DNA from: Microplitis mediator
Taxonomy: Eukaryota; Arthropoda; Insecta; Hymenoptera; Braconidae
Length of the DNA: 64,000 bases
Assembly (NCBI RefSeq): GCF_029852145.1
Contig: NC_079976.1
Coordinates: 7,502,001 to 7,566,000 of the forward strand
Reading direction: 5' to 3'
The notes beneath the pieces were generated by a model. That model saw only the letters and a program-made list of their open reading frames with translations, ran no database searches and was not told where the DNA came from. How positions within the stretch are numbered: position 1 is the first letter of the stretch; each line of letters starts with the position of its first letter. Positions 1-12,257 of the stretch are shown in pieces. The position numbers and the translations under genes are program-made.

Positions 1-187
1 GCTCGGCTTAATTGGAGTAACAAGGAAATGGGAACCGGCGACAAATAAAGGGTTAGGAAATTAAAAAAGAAGTTTTTTTTTTACTACACTGTAAAAAAAA
101 CGGGGTAAGTCCAGGCGGTGTAGGTGTTAAAATTTTTGGTGTTAAATTTCAACAATGAAAGCGGTGTTAAAATAACGGCGTCGAAGA

Positions 188-420
188 TGTAAATATTTTT
201 TTCTCACCTCCGGGCGGAAAGCGTCAACTTTCGTCCCGCTGTGCAAAACGAAGTTGCCGCTTTCCGCCTCCGTCGAGGAGAAAAATAGTATACACTCCTC
301 GGGAAGTAAATAAGAAAGCCTCAGACCACATGTTTGTTGACCTCGGCTTCGCCTCGGCCAACAATTACATGTGATCTGAGACATTTCTTACTTTACTTCC
401 CTAGGTGTGTAATATACTAT
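188..420 (-). mobile_element. Foldback element with long hairpin and tail (copy 1 of family F)
   Basis: Reverse-oriented relative of the element at 53957-54172. It has the same arms (TAGTATACACTCC ... GGTGTGTAATATACTA) and the same tail, whose frame differs at only a few residues. Its loop is longer, containing a CCTCGGCTTCGCCTCGG palindrome. It sits inside a larger TA-flanked element (87-1295). Confidence 0.75.
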
Positions 421-608
421 TACCGGTGTTAAAAAAATTTCCCTGTGTTAAAATATTTAACTTTGTGAATATTTTTACTTACTCGATCACTACAGTTAAG
501 CAGAGTTTTTATTAATTAATTAAGTTATTGGTGATTAAAATGGTGGGTGTTAAATTGTGTAATTTTCAAGTAAATTACGTATAACATAAATAATTATTTA
601 AATAAGTA

Positions 609-1082
609 GGGGTGGAAGGGGCAAAGTAGGCCTCTGGGGGCAAAGTGAGCCCCTCAAAATTTTCTATACGTCAATAAATTCGGACGGATAATAAGCTTAT
701 CGAAATTTCTTATATAATGAGGACTAAAATAGACCAACAAAACTGTTCATTAAATATAATTTATTAAGAAAGTTGAAGGTAATAAAATTACATTTTGTAG
801 TTATGTCACAGCAGACTATTAAAATGATTTTTATATTATTAAAATACAATTATTATATAGTTATTTGCAAATATCACACGTGTAAAGAATAAAAAATATA
901 AAATCCGAAATTTTTGGGAGGGCCCACTTTGCCCCTAATTTTCGATTTTTCAATTTTAATGGACGCGGCATAATGAAGTGAAAATAAGTATCAAGGATCA
1001 AAAAAGAAGTAAACGCGTAAAAAAAATTAACGATGTTATAATTATTTTCCTTAAAGGGCCCACTTTACCTCCCTCTCCCCTA
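609..1082. mobile_element. GGGGCAAAG/CTTTGCCCC inverted-repeat element
   Basis: Begins GGGGTGGAAGGGGCAAAGTA and ends GGGCCCACTTTACCTCCCTC, with an internal CCCACTTTGCCCC. No coding capacity. Related words occur at 6425-6540, 20500-20550, 28860-28910, 38590-39380 and 41220-41270. Confidence 0.55.
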
Positions 1083-2099
1083 TATAGGAAAATTGAAATT
1101 TCCTTCAGATAATATTCATTTAATTTTTATATTTTTTTATATATAATGTATTTTTTTTCTAATTTCTATACGTGGAATTTTATTTTTCACACCGATTTAA
1201 CACCGGTATTTTAACACCGCCAAATTACACTGCCTACACCGGTGTTATTTCATTTTAACACCGCGTGATGTTAAATTAAGTCGATTTTTACAGAGTAATT
1301 TGAAATGTGTTAATGTTAATTAACACACCTTAGAGGTCAATTTCTGTTATCAGTTTAACCACTCCCAGCATCCGCAGGTGCAATAAAAACAAATACGCTC
1401 ATAAGTGGATGTGTATTTTTTATATTTTATCTCATTGCCACTCCTTTTATACTGACCATTGATTTATATATTTTTTTTTTTTGTTTAACTTTTTTTTTTC
1501 TCCTCAATCAATGACATTAATTCATTACTTCCTTTCTATTTTATTATTCTCAATCTTTTATCTTTCCAAGGACTTTTTGTGTCGGAATGTGATGAGATTG
1601 TAATAGAACTGAAAAAAATGATAGGGTAACGGTAAAATAAATATGATCGATATTGCGGATTTAAAAAAAATATTTTTTGTTTCAAATGATTCTTCTTTAT
1701 GCATAAGCAAAATGTAGATTTCAATTAATGTAAAAATCAATTATGCAAAAATACTTTAAGTGTCACGTAAAAGTTAAGTTATGCAAAAATATTCAACGTA
1801 TACTTTTACGTCATAATTTTTTAAATGTTTTTAACCGCAAGAAGTAATAAAAAATTTTGTTTTTTGAATAAATGGTACTTAAAGATTGAAGCATAAAACG
1901 TTGGGTTTGAAGATAAAAAGTACATAATACGACACAGATTTGAAAAGCCAAGGGGTTGAAGACCTTGCAAACAATCGCATGAGGGTAGTTGGCCTCTTTT
2001 ACTTTATCGTCGTACCCAGATATCTATTTTTCAATACACGGAATGTCTCTTTAGATATAAAAGAAAAAATAAAATGAATATAACATACATTTTTTAAAA

Positions 2100-2560
2100 A
2101 ACCGGTGTAAGATCACGCTATCCTGGTGTTAAAATAACCCTGGTAGTGGTGTTAAATTTTTTATGGTGTTAAGCGGTGTTAAAAAAAAGTAGGTCTAATT
2201 TTTCAAGTATTTTGGAAGTCGAATTGTATTTCAAGTACAAAAAAAAAATTTTATTGTTTAAAAATTCAATGATACGACAGATTTATTAATTTATAGAGAA
2301 ATTTGAAAATGTTTGTCCAAAGGGACATTGATATATTTTTGTATAAAGTATGAGAAACAGATTTTTCGATTCGTCTTTTCGCAAACTACACTGTTAGCAA
2401 AGCGGTTTTAAAATTAAATAACACTGGTGTAGGCGGTGTTAAATCGGTGTAAAAAGAAAATTCCATGTATAGAAGTTAGAAAACAAAATGTATTAGGTAT
2501 ATATAAAAAAACATATAAATTTAATGAATATTATCTGGAGGAAATTTAAATTTTGTTATG
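2100..2560. mobile_element. Partial GTGTTAAA-family element
   Basis: Contains ACCGGTGTAAGATC, GGTGTTAAAATAAC and GTAGGCGGTGTTAAATCGG, then sequence shared with the interior of 87-1295 and 23095-23548 (ATTATCTGGAGGAAATTT). A foldback (2561-3354) interrupts it on the right. Confidence 0.55.
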
Positions 2561-3354
2561 TACTTGTCCCGTATGAAAAAACAATATATGTTTAAAATAT
2601 ATAAAATCGTATATGTTTGCAACAAAAAATATATGATATATTATATTGTATATTATAAAAAATCATATAGAGATTTTGGCCGATTTAATATAAAGTTATA
2701 TACAGTAGTAAATATATGTATTCCATATATGTAACTTATATATTTTTTATATTAAGCTATATAAAGATTTACATTTACCTTATAATATATATTGTATTGA
2801 TATATTTCCTTTTATATTCAAAAAATATAAAATTTTTATGTGAAATGAATTTATATGGCAGCATATAATTTATATTATATATGGCACTATATATTTTCTT
2901 TGTTATATTTATAAGCATATATTTTATTCGGTGTATGTATATGTATATGGGTATATATATATTCGCATCAAATTAACTAATTTTGAAAATTTTAACTGCA
3001 ATTTAAAGAGTATCTTAAAATTTAGATCTAATTTAATTGGAGTTGGTCATACGAATAAGAAACGTTTTTTTTTTCCATACACAATATAAATATTTGTTTT
3101 TATATATGATCAGAATATATTTTTCTTATTTGATAGAAATATATATTTTCATATATGATAAAAATATTTTTTTTATATATGATTGACATATATATTTTAT
3201 ATATGCTAAACATATACGGACTCGTACATGATGAATATTATATTTTTTAATATAAAACAAAATATATCAGAAAATATAGTTAAATTGACCACATATATTT
3301 TCTGATATTTATCATATATTTTTACATATATTTTATTTTCATACGGGGTACTAG
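2561..3354. mobile_element. ~790-bp A+T-rich foldback element
   Basis: Ends TACTTGTCCCGTATGAAAA and TTTTCATACGGGGTACTA are inverted. The interior is almost wholly ATAT/TATG words that can pair across the centre (for example ATATATGATAAAAATAT on the right side). No gene. Confidence 0.6.
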
Positions 3355-4080
3355 TCAGCCAAATAATATTTTTACTAAAGTTATTTTTTTTTTCGGCGCA
3401 TATTGAAAACATTTATCAATTAATTTGCCAACGAGATCTAAAATAAATTTTCATTTATTTGCTCAATAGACTCAATTTTTTTACCTTTCATTTTCCTCGC
3501 CTTCCTTAGGCACTTTTATAACATAGTAAACATGCCCGCCATGTGAAGCCGTCATTGTCTTTGATTTATTTTTTATACTCTTCAACACTTGTATATATAA
3601 ATATATATCACAGATTATATTTTAAAAACTCTATTATTTTTAATCATTAACTATCCGTTAAATTCACCGTAATTACAAACTTTACTTTCATTTTTCCACT
3701 TGGAACTTTTTACATTTAATATTAAATGTTCATCATTAAAACATATACATATATTTTATTTTCTTAATTAAAATTTAAAATATCAATGTCTCTAATTAAT
3801 GAATGAATTTTCTTTTTAATTTTTTAACGTTAGAATATTATTTTAAAACTGATGAAATCCATTCTAGTTACCAGTAGAATAAGTATTACGTACTGTTATT
3901 AATATAAATTTCTCACTACATAGGTACCAACCAAGTTACCAATGCCACTGGTGGGATATATATAAGTCTATCGTCGCAAAGTTATTTAAAGCACTTGTCG
4001 TATTTTCTCGATGACAAACTCACGCCCACGCTAATATTAACAATAATTAAAAAAAAAGTTAAATTTTTTTAAACAAAACT

Positions 4081-4285
4081 TTATAATCCTGAAGTTTAGC
4101 CGACGTCCAATACTTTTTGGATTTTTTTAAAAACGATAAATTACGAAAAAAAAATATTTAAAAAAATTCCACCTGCAGTTTTTGAAATTTTCTACACGTG
4201 CATATTTTTAATTTTTTTTTTTTCTAAATTTTGGTTAAAAAAAAATTCGAAAATTTTTAATTGTCTTTTAACTTTAAAATGATGA
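4081..4285. mobile_element. TGAAGTTAGC-family palindromic MITE
   Basis: About 200 bp. Typical ends are ATGATACTGAAGTTAGC and GCTAACTTCAGGATCAT; here they are degenerate. Shared core: ATTGCAC, TTTTCTACATGTGCATA. Confidence 0.6.
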
Positions 4286-4423
4286 ATATTTTACTTAAGA
4301 AAAAATTTAACAAAATTTTTGATCCCCCCTTCGCATATATGTTGACAAAAAATATATCATTATAAATTAAACTCAAAATTTCATTCAACTTTTTATATAA
4401 ATAAATAAAAAATAAAATGACTG

Positions 4424-4616
4424 TGAATGTAGCAGACATCAGACATATTTAGAAATATAATTTAATAGAGTAAATAATTTAAAAAATAATATTTATAAAA
4501 AATGCACTTATTAATTTGAAAATTTTACAAATGTGCATTTTTTAAAAATTTAATTTTATTAATTATTTATTATTAATTTCAAATTTGTCTGATAAATTTA
4601 CACTCATAAAATAAAA
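4424..4616. mobile_element. GAATGTAGCAGACATC-family MITE
   Basis: Left end GAATGTAGCAGACATCAGAC; weaker right end TTGTCTGATAAATTTACACT. The core AATGCACTTATTAATTT ... AAATGTGCATTTTT matches the element at 51412-51606. Confidence 0.6.
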
Positions 4617-5924
4617 TATAATTTTTAATAATAAATATAAGAGGGGATTTATTTATTGACATTCTCTGTTCTAGTGCTCTATTTCCGAAAGTCCCTGACC
4701 TATTTACCGTTCCAGTGAACATCAACTTCCCTTGCTGGGGTTAAAAAAAATTAAATCCTTTTAACAACTTTATCAACATTTAATTTAAATATTACTTTAA
4801 CTCCATAAAAAAACAATACTATAATTATATGAATTGAAAAATTTTTATCGTTGTTGACACGCACGTAAAAAAGTTAAGCTCTATTGATTTATTTTTCTTT
4901 GCAATACACAATAAGGCTTCAGTTTAAATCACAGTTTCAATAAATTTACGGAGATTGACATATTTTTTTTTTTTTTTAATTAACAACTGCAACCACACTA
5001 ATTGCGTTAAAAAAAATAAAACATAAATTAGTTGCGGGAGACGTTAATCGATAGAAATAAATGTTAATTATAGACACGCGTTCAACAGTTACGTGAAATC
5101 TTTTCGAACGATCAACAGTTTGCGATATTTAGCGCAAATTTTAAAGTTTTAAATGGCAAGGTCGAAATAATTATTAACATTTTAAAAATAATTATTTACG
5201 AGAGCAATAAAAATAAAAGTTGGAACTGAAATAATATTGCATGACATTTAGCAATACAATGCAATGCTGTAAAAAAAAAAAACAAAAAAAAAACGTAAAA
5301 TCTCATCTATGACCACGTGAGTGTAACCCCAGATACTGGGGGAGACTTTTCTATGGGTCACACATTCCAGATAGGGGATAGATGTGGGCCAGCGGGTAAC
5401 TCGATGTCACGCACAACAGTTTGTACACATGCGCACTAATAAATTACCGGTTCTATCGATGAATAATAAAACAATAATAAAAAAAAAATTATTATTCAAT
5501 TAATGATAAACTAAATAATTTAAATGAATGATTAATTAATTAAAAAATAAAATAGTATAGTAACTAAGACAATGAATTTGCTGGTCACGGGGCAGGTCAC
5601 GGTCCTTAAAATGAGATTCTCTTTGGCAAACTATCTTTGGCACAAGAGTTACATGCCAACGATAATGAACAAATAATACAACAGTGCACTAGTACATTAC
5701 ACTCTTAATGTCATTGCTCTTAACATAAAAAAAAATTTCACTTGACAGTTTAAATTTAAAAAAATAAAAAAAAAATAAAATTTGTTACTTAAATTTTGTC
5801 ACTTTTAGTTTTTGTTCATAAGATTTTAAAAAAATGTCATGTTGCGTTTGATGACTAGAGGTAACGTCACCAAGGTCATTGCAATAATAAAAATAATTTG
5901 AAATGGTAACAAGGGTCCAATGCA

Positions 5925-6190
5925 ATGTTCGCCAATGCAGCGGACGGCACAACTGCTGGTGGCGAACATCAGCGCCTCTGCACATCCCACCCACGCTATA
6001 TCGATCTTCCATCCTCTCCCTTCTTCTTTATACATTTGTGTATACATATATATGCATGTACAGAATATAATATTATATCTGTATATACGGTGATGTCTAT
6101 CCTGCTCTTCATCGTCGGCATCAACGTCGTCGCCGCCGTCAACATCAGTTATAAGTCTATAAGGTAGCCATCTATATGATGGTAGATTTT
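5925..6190. other. GC-elevated island with overlapping open frames on both strands
   Basis: The plus strand has an 80-codon frame from 5925. The minus strand is open for about 120 codons from 6193 to 5826 (including DGGDDVDADDEEQD and GWKIDIAWVGCAEALM) and in a second frame down to 5785. The island mixes CpG-rich triplet-like runs (GTCGTCGCCGCCGTC) with an ATAC/ATAT microsatellite. It could be an exon or promoter of the minus-strand gene, but no frame is decisively protein-like. Confidence 0.25.
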
Positions 6191-6540
6191 ACTTGGTGGT
6201 TGTGATGGTTGGTATAAATATAGCACAAGTAATTGGTAATGCCTCTGGCACCTTAACACCACGATACATCGTAGCTTAACATGGTACGAATGATATAAAT
6301 ATATAGAGTATATATATTAATACAGGGACAGGAGGTACTGATATGAGAAAATACGAGGACTTCATACGTTGAATATTTTTTTTTTTACTGATATTCAAAG
6401 TGAATTAAAAAATTTTCATTTATTGCGGGCAAAATGGGTTGCCCCCTAAAAAAGGTGGAAAGAAAAATTTTTGAATCTTTAAAAAATTTCTCTTGTAAAA
6501 TTTTAACAATACCCCATTTTGCCCCCCCCCCTCCTGCCCT

Positions 6541-6835
6541 ATGTAAAAAATTGGGAGTGAACTCGGAGTGATTACGGATTTTATTTAAATCTGAACTCAC
6601 TCCATCACTTGGAGTTCCGGAGTTTAAAAAAAAATCACTTCACATATGGAGTAAATATGGAGTTTATTTTTCCAGCGGAGTGATTTCGGAGTGATCTAAA
6701 TTTCATTTAAATCCGCATTGACTCCGATTCAGAGTTTCAATATTAAAATAAACTCCCCTTCGAAGTTTACTCCAAGAGAATTAAATGAATACACAGTAAT
6801 CCGCTCCGAATTTACTCCGGATTTAATCCGCATTC
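6541..6835. mobile_element. GGAGTG-family MITE
   Basis: Starts TATGTAAAAAATTGGGAGTG and carries alternating GGAGTGATT, ACTCCGAAT and ATCCGCAT words in inverted arrangement, like 61667-61894 and 52476-52774. The right terminus is degraded. Confidence 0.6.
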
Positions 6836-6839
6836 AAGT

Positions 6840-8260
6840 ACCAAAAAATATTTAAACTTCTTTAAGGTTTCTTGTGGGTGGTTGGTTTTAATTTTATTTA
6901 TTTATATTTAAACTTCAATTTTAATCTTTATAAAGATGATTAATGATGACCATCATCAAGGCTAAGTATTATATTTTTAATAACTTTAAATAAAAGTACA
7001 CGCTGTTCGCTGTTTGACGTTGATAGAGTGTATAGAGTGTATGCAAGATGTGCGGTTGTAGTGAGTCGTTGATAAGTGAAACGATTTTATATTCGATTTA
7101 CTTGGCACATTATTCATCTCCAACTGTGCCACGTCTATTAATTCCCCTCAGCAGCAATTGTTTTAAGTCTTGAGAAGTGTAAGAGTATAAGAGCCTAAGA
7201 GCCTTCTTAAAGGAAAGGATGATGGTCTTTGAATTTAAGACGGAAGGAAATATTATCTGCAATTTCATTAAGCAGTTCCGATGACTTTCGAGTTGTGTTT
7301 CAAATTGCCAAGAAATTATATTTCCTTCGGTATGACTAGATTTTTATTTACTTTGCAATTATTATTATTATTTTTTTTTACTTGATAAACTCTTGATGAA
7401 AACGAGTCTGCTATCGACTTAACTGCAAATTGTCGATATGATTTTTATGTCGCGAGCCAAGTACTGTGATTAGCGATAAGCTATCACAGTTCAGCTCAGA
7501 GAGATTAGTATACTACCTAATGTTATTTATTTTTTTTTTCATGTATGTTATTATATAATTGAGTATTTTACAGGATGTAATTACTTGTATATATAAGGGA
7601 AAGACGGAAAAAACAAGACTGGGTGAGCAAAACGAACTAACCCGAAAATTTGTTACACAAAAAAAAAAATTTATTGACGCAAGAAAAATTTTTCACTGAA
7701 TCGAAGAAAAAAATTTTCTTAGGACTAGAAAAAATTTCTCGGCGCAAGAATTTTTTTTATGTATGACTTTTATGATTATTTTCCGCAATTCTGAGTGTCC
7801 CAAAATTTAAAAAATTTTTTACGACTCAATTTATGGTTGGCCATAAAAAATACACGCGGTGTCTTCTTCGCGAAATTTAAATTTTAAAAAAGTTATCTAT
7901 TTTCATAACTTTTTTTCGGGTCTATATTTACAAACTGTACTGCAAATAATTTTTTTTGCATAGAGTAGATGTAAATACTTCTATTATATTCATTTTTTGG
8001 GAGCGGTCCGTTTTACCCGGGCAACAAAAAAGTTTATTATATATTTCATCCGGTAATAAAATAAAAGGTGAAGAAAAATTAGAAATGTTTTTTTTTAAAG
8101 GATGTGCAGAAAGGGATTACGTCATTTCCGGTTAATTAGGGACCTTGGGGTCTCATGAATTGGAACTATAATTGTTATATTTATAATATGTATAGGGGAC
8201 TAAGTATGAAATATATAAGTATTATTTTTTTTTAAAATCAAAGTGAGTGTCTAGTAAAAA
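6840..8260. other. Intergenic or intronic, no gene seen
   Basis: Simple A+T-rich DNA with a TTCTTG-type element at about 7655-7770 and GGGTAAAACGG-type element ends near 7590 and 8010. Nothing coding is visible. Confidence 0.5.
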
Positions 8261-8266
8261 ATTTAC

Positions 8267-8455
8267 CTGATTTGAGCATGATACGCTGGAGATGTATGCT
8301 CTGTATGAGTGGTAAGAAGTTCCGCAGTACCGGAGGACATTATTTCAGAAAAGTGACCTGTTGTAGGTATCAAGGGTTCGAGTAGAAGGACACCAGGCGT
8401 TGCAGGGTGAGGTTGTGGTCCCAGAAACGCGACACGAACTTTTTCTCTGCCTTCA
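8267..8455 (-). CDS. Third coding exon of the RVxF-motif gene
   Basis: Acceptor TTTTCAG precedes 8455 and donor GTAAATTTT follows 8267. The 189-nt exon enters with one base (completing Asp219), then encodes 62 codons (EGREKVRVAFLGPQPHPATP to TEHTSPAYHAQI), leaving AG. It is Pro/Thr-rich and has no recognisable domain. A further exon must lie to the left. An acceptor GTGCAG near 5985 would keep frame into an open stretch that stops at 5785, but that protein sequence is unconvincing. Confidence 0.7.
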
Positions 8456-8829
8456 CTGAAAATTAAATTTAAAAAAAAAATCAATTATTTTGTCTATTAT
8501 ATATAATAAGTTTAGATTTGTAGGACATTGATATTTATATAAATAAAATATTATTATTTTTTGGATTAATATATTTAAAGAACATGAGAAACAAAGGTAG
8601 GTCGTGGCAAACAGACTAGAGTTCATCGATCTCGCCAGCGTGGCGCCGAGTTGTTACCTTTATATACAATAGCACACAATAATATATATATTTATATTTA
8701 AATTATTATTACATAATAGAAAAAAATTATTCTCTTCTATTATTATATTTATCTTAAGTATGAATTAAATTATAATTTAGTTTTGCATAAACATATTTGT
8801 ACGCAGAAAAATATTTGGATCAAGATTTA

Positions 8830-8970
8830 CTCTCTAAATATGAATTAGTGAAGATAAGTGAATATTCACTAATTCCAATTGCAAACCGCACCACTAATTT
8901 CAAAAAGTGGTTCGGTTGGCACTCAGAATTAGCGAATATTAACTTATTTCACTTATTCATGTTTAGAGAG
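8830..8970. mobile_element. CTCTCTAAA palindromic MITE (copy 1)
   Basis: 141 bp, CTCTCTAAATATGAATTAGT ... ATTCATGTTTAGAGAG, flanked by TA. Arms contain nested palindromes (AGTGAATATTCACT, GTGGTTC/GAACCGC). The open frame at 8797-9048 is this element. Confidence 0.8.
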
Positions 8971-9164
8971 TATAATATTTTGAACGAAATTATTTTATTC
9001 TTTAGCCAAGAGCGCGATATTCTTGTCCCAAAAATATTATTCTCTTGATTTGAGACTAGGGACTTGAATCAAGACGACACTTTATCATACTAAACATGTA
9101 CTTTCTTTCTTAAATTAGAAAAATAGCGTTACTCAATATTTTACGTTGCAACTTTATTTATGAA

Positions 9165-9445
9165 AAACACTGACGGAAGGAATTGAACTTACGTCCTTTG
9201 AGTTGAAAGTCTTGTCTGTACAGAAAAAAATTCTGGACTGAAAGTAAATATTCTTGATTCAAGAAAATTATTTTGAAAGACTCAATTTTGATGGATAAAG
9301 TAGAAATCTGACCAAGACAGATTTTCTTGGCTCAAAAAAATCTTGATTTGGTTCTCGAAAACATTTGTCTTTCAAAATATTTTCTTGACTCAAGATAACT
9401 ATTTTTTTCTGTGTGCTATCCACTAGGCTGACATAGTTCCCAGAT
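9165..9445 (-). mobile_element. tRNA-like (SINE head) sequence split by a MITE
   Basis: On the minus strand, A-box-like TCAGCCTAGTGGATA (about 9431-9418) and B-box-like AGTTCAATTCC (9189-9179) are separated by a 191-bp insert (9221-9411). Without the insert, the spacing between boxes falls to tRNA-like length. Confidence 0.5.
9221..9411. mobile_element. CAGAAAAA...TTTTTCTG inverted element inserted in a tRNA-like sequence
   Basis: Ends CAGAAAAAAATTCTGG and AACTATTTTTTTCTG; the interior repeats TTCTTGA(T/C)TCAAGA. Same family as the TTCTTG-rich elements elsewhere in the window. Confidence 0.6.
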
Positions 9446-9849
9446 ATTGTTTTATCAAATTTTAACTATAAATACTGTGAAAACACTATAGGTCACTCTA
9501 TTCTTCATGGTTTGAACTGTCAGGTGAGGAAATTTTAAAACCAAGAGACTGATATTCTTGAAACGAGTTCTTACTACTCTTGATATAAGTCAGTAATACA
9601 TTTAGAACAAGAATTTGAGGTTCTCTAAACAAAGATATTTGTTTTTTTTTTTTTTCAATTTAACAAAACTATACTTTTGTCAAGAATTTAAATTTATCAA
9701 TCAAAGAAATTTTTTCTTGAATCAAGAATATTAATTTTAAGAAAAAAATATTCTTGAATCAAGATTTTTTTATAATGATATTCTTGGCTCAAAAAAATTT
9801 TTCTTGATTCAAGTTAGTTTTTTTTTTTCATACGTTAATTATCAAAAAT

Positions 9850-11150
9850 AAATATATAAAATTTAATATTAAAAAAAAATTAATGTACCATTTACAATAA
9901 AATTATTTAGAAATAATAAATATATAAAAGTATAATTTAATGCCATAACAAGGTCTATTAACCTCGTATTTATTTTTCTGATCGAGTAATCGATCTATCG
10001 AGATCGGGTCACAGTACCCATGCTTCAATGCTCGCAAGACAAATTATCGAAGGCGTTAATAAATCGTAATATAAATTCATACTTAATGACAACAATTTAA
10101 AAATAATAATAAATTATAATTTAATTGTTCTGATTTTTTTTTGACCTTAAACTAATGGATCTAAAACAGTGACATTTTTACTATAAGATGTAATTTAATC
10201 TAAGAGCCTAATTTAAGATGTTATTGTACATAAAAGTAAGGCCACTTAATAAATAGCTGACGTGGGTTTACAGCTGGTTCTCATCACTTATATTATTATT
10301 AATGCTAAGAAAAAAAAACATTTATATATGTATATGTATATATTGGTGATTTATAGTACATAGATGGTGATGTACTTAAAAATATAAATATGAGAACCAC
10401 TGAAGAGTGAATTCGTAGAAATTAAGATGACTTCCTGAGGGTTTTATAATTTACTTGCTCACGACAACTTCCAGACTACTTTTTACCGGTTTAAATATAA
10501 TTATTCGTTAGACACCAAGATATTTAACATCAGATATATCGTTATTGTTTAATTAACAAGTCTCGACGGTACTTGATACATTTTATCTCATAATTAAAAT
10601 TAATATTTATATTTGACGTTTGAATATTATTGTAATTTTATGTGAATATGTTTTTTTTTTAATTTATAAATTAATTATGACAGTTTCTTTTTATTTTGTT
10701 ATTAATTTTGAATTAAGTTGAAAAAAAATATTAAGATAAAATAAAAAAAATGTTTTTAATTAAAGGAAATTAAAACGGATTATAACGTCAAGGTTTTAAG
10801 ATAATTATTTTTTTTTTATATGTAAAGAATAATATTTTTTTTATTGTGAAATAAATTACAACAAAAGATGCAAAATGAGCGCGAAATATTTTGGCGTAAT
10901 TCAACTTCTGGTAATAAAAAATTTTTTATGAATCATCTGAGTTTATTATTAAATATTTTTTAATTAACACGGAGAAATTATTCTCGTTTCTCTGGTGGAA
11001 ATTTTTGGGAATTTTCTCTGGAAAACTCAGTTCCAAAGTTCTAAAGACTTATTCAAAGTTCTGAAGACTTTTTCAGAGAAAATTTCCAAAAATTTCCACC
11101 GGGGTTGAAATGAAATTGTGTCATAGGAAAGCCGGACTATGTTGACCATC
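9850..11150. other. Presumed intron of the RVxF-motif gene, no gene seen
   Basis: Unique A+T-rich DNA plus a hairpin at 10980-11110 (CTCCGTG-like start, GGAAATTTTTGGGAATTTTC and its inverse). No open frames of interest. Confidence 0.5.
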
Positions 11151-11339
11151 TATCGAAAATTCAAATGAACATGTGCACAGAAAAAAAAGATTTCTTAGCG
11201 CAAAAACTTTTGATTTGCCCCAAGAAAATTCTTACTTTTCCTAAGAAATGTTTTTGACTATGAATGGAAACCAAAAATTTTCTACGGGCGAGAAATAATT
11301 TCCTGCGCAAAGAAATCTTTTTTTGCTGTGTATCAAAAA

Positions 11340-11520
11340 TTACTATGGCCATAGTAAAATCGACCATAATTACATCACAAATTACAGTAACAATTTTCAT
11401 TGACCGTGAAATTTGTTTTAAGTGACCACAAAAAACTATTGTATTGTTTATGACCTTAAACATGGAACACATTTAATGTGGGTTCAAATAATACCCACAC
11501 TTGGAACACACTTTGTTTTG
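11340..11520 (-). repeat. Inverted partner of a ~150-bp dispersed repeat (copy 1)
   Basis: On the minus strand it has CACATTAAATGTGTTCCATG then TTTAAGGTCAT and TTTTTTGTGGTCACTTAAAA. The mirror copy is at 12920-13070. The 103-codon frame 11472-11161 spans this repeat plus the adjoining TTCTTG element and is not a gene. Confidence 0.7.
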
Positions 11521-12095
11521 GAGTCTAATTATTCAAATCCTGTTTACATTTTTTGTGCTTGTTTTAAATAAAAACACTGCCGTTATCAAAATTAAAAGTC
11601 ATGATGACTTTTGAGGAACGAAATATCTTAATGCATTTAAAAAAAAAAAGGAAGGGGCGAAACAAAATTGATAGATGACTCGATAGATTTTAAGATAAAA
11701 AATATAACACAACATTTTATTTATATTTTAAATGTAATTGGATTTGTTACGAAGCCGAGCGAACCCTAACGGTCTATAAATTATTGGAAAAAGAGCATAA
11801 GCGTGTGATAGAAAGAGCATAAAGCCAAATAAAGATTTTAAAAATCAGTATACAAGTTTCTACCCTAGCTTCGTGTATGAATAGAATTGTAACGGGATTC
11901 AACCACAAGGGTGAATTTGAAATCTAAATTTACCAAATGTTCTATTCATCGTTTCTTTAACCTTAAATATAGAACTATGTTTTTGATAATCTAAGACAAC
12001 TACAGTAATCAGGCCAGTTATTATTTTTTTTCTCTACACGCAGAGAAATTTTAAGTAAAAATTACCCAAAAAGTATGATGCTGTGAGGACGTGTG

Positions 12096-12257
12096 CTCTC
12101 TAAAAAGGAATTAGTGAAATTAACTGGGAACCAGTGGATAGTCACTATTTCTACAGCTATAAGTATACCACTAATTCAACCAGTGGTATACTTACAGCTG
12201 GTTCCCAGTGAATATTCACTAATTTGAAGTGAATTTCACTGATTCATTTTTAGAGAG
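12096..12257. mobile_element. CTCTCTAAA palindromic MITE (copy 2)
   Basis: 162 bp hairpin with the same ends but different inner arms (GGGAACCAGTGG, GTATACCACT). Confidence 0.75.

Larger units (their letters stand above)
87..1295. mobile_element. Composite CACTGTAAA...GTGTTAAA element with nested insertions, TA duplication
   Basis: The outer ends CACTGTAAAAAAAACGGGG and TCGATTTTTACAGAG are flanked by TA (85-86, 1296-1297). Subterminal DNA repeats GGTGTTAAA/TTTAACACC. Inside lie the family F foldback (188-420) and a GGGGCAAAGT inverted element (about 609-1082). A related, shorter copy is at 23095-23548. Confidence 0.7.

Noticed and set aside
142..384. 80-codon frame and its 54-kb relative as a conserved gene
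   Set aside because: Both lie in the hairpin and tail of a foldback element; the N-terminal part is palindromic arm sequence.
11161..11472. 103-codon minus-strand open frame
   Set aside because: It spans a dispersed repeat (mirror at 12920-13070) plus a TTCTTG-type element; the shared start MCSMFKV reflects the repeat, and the frames diverge.
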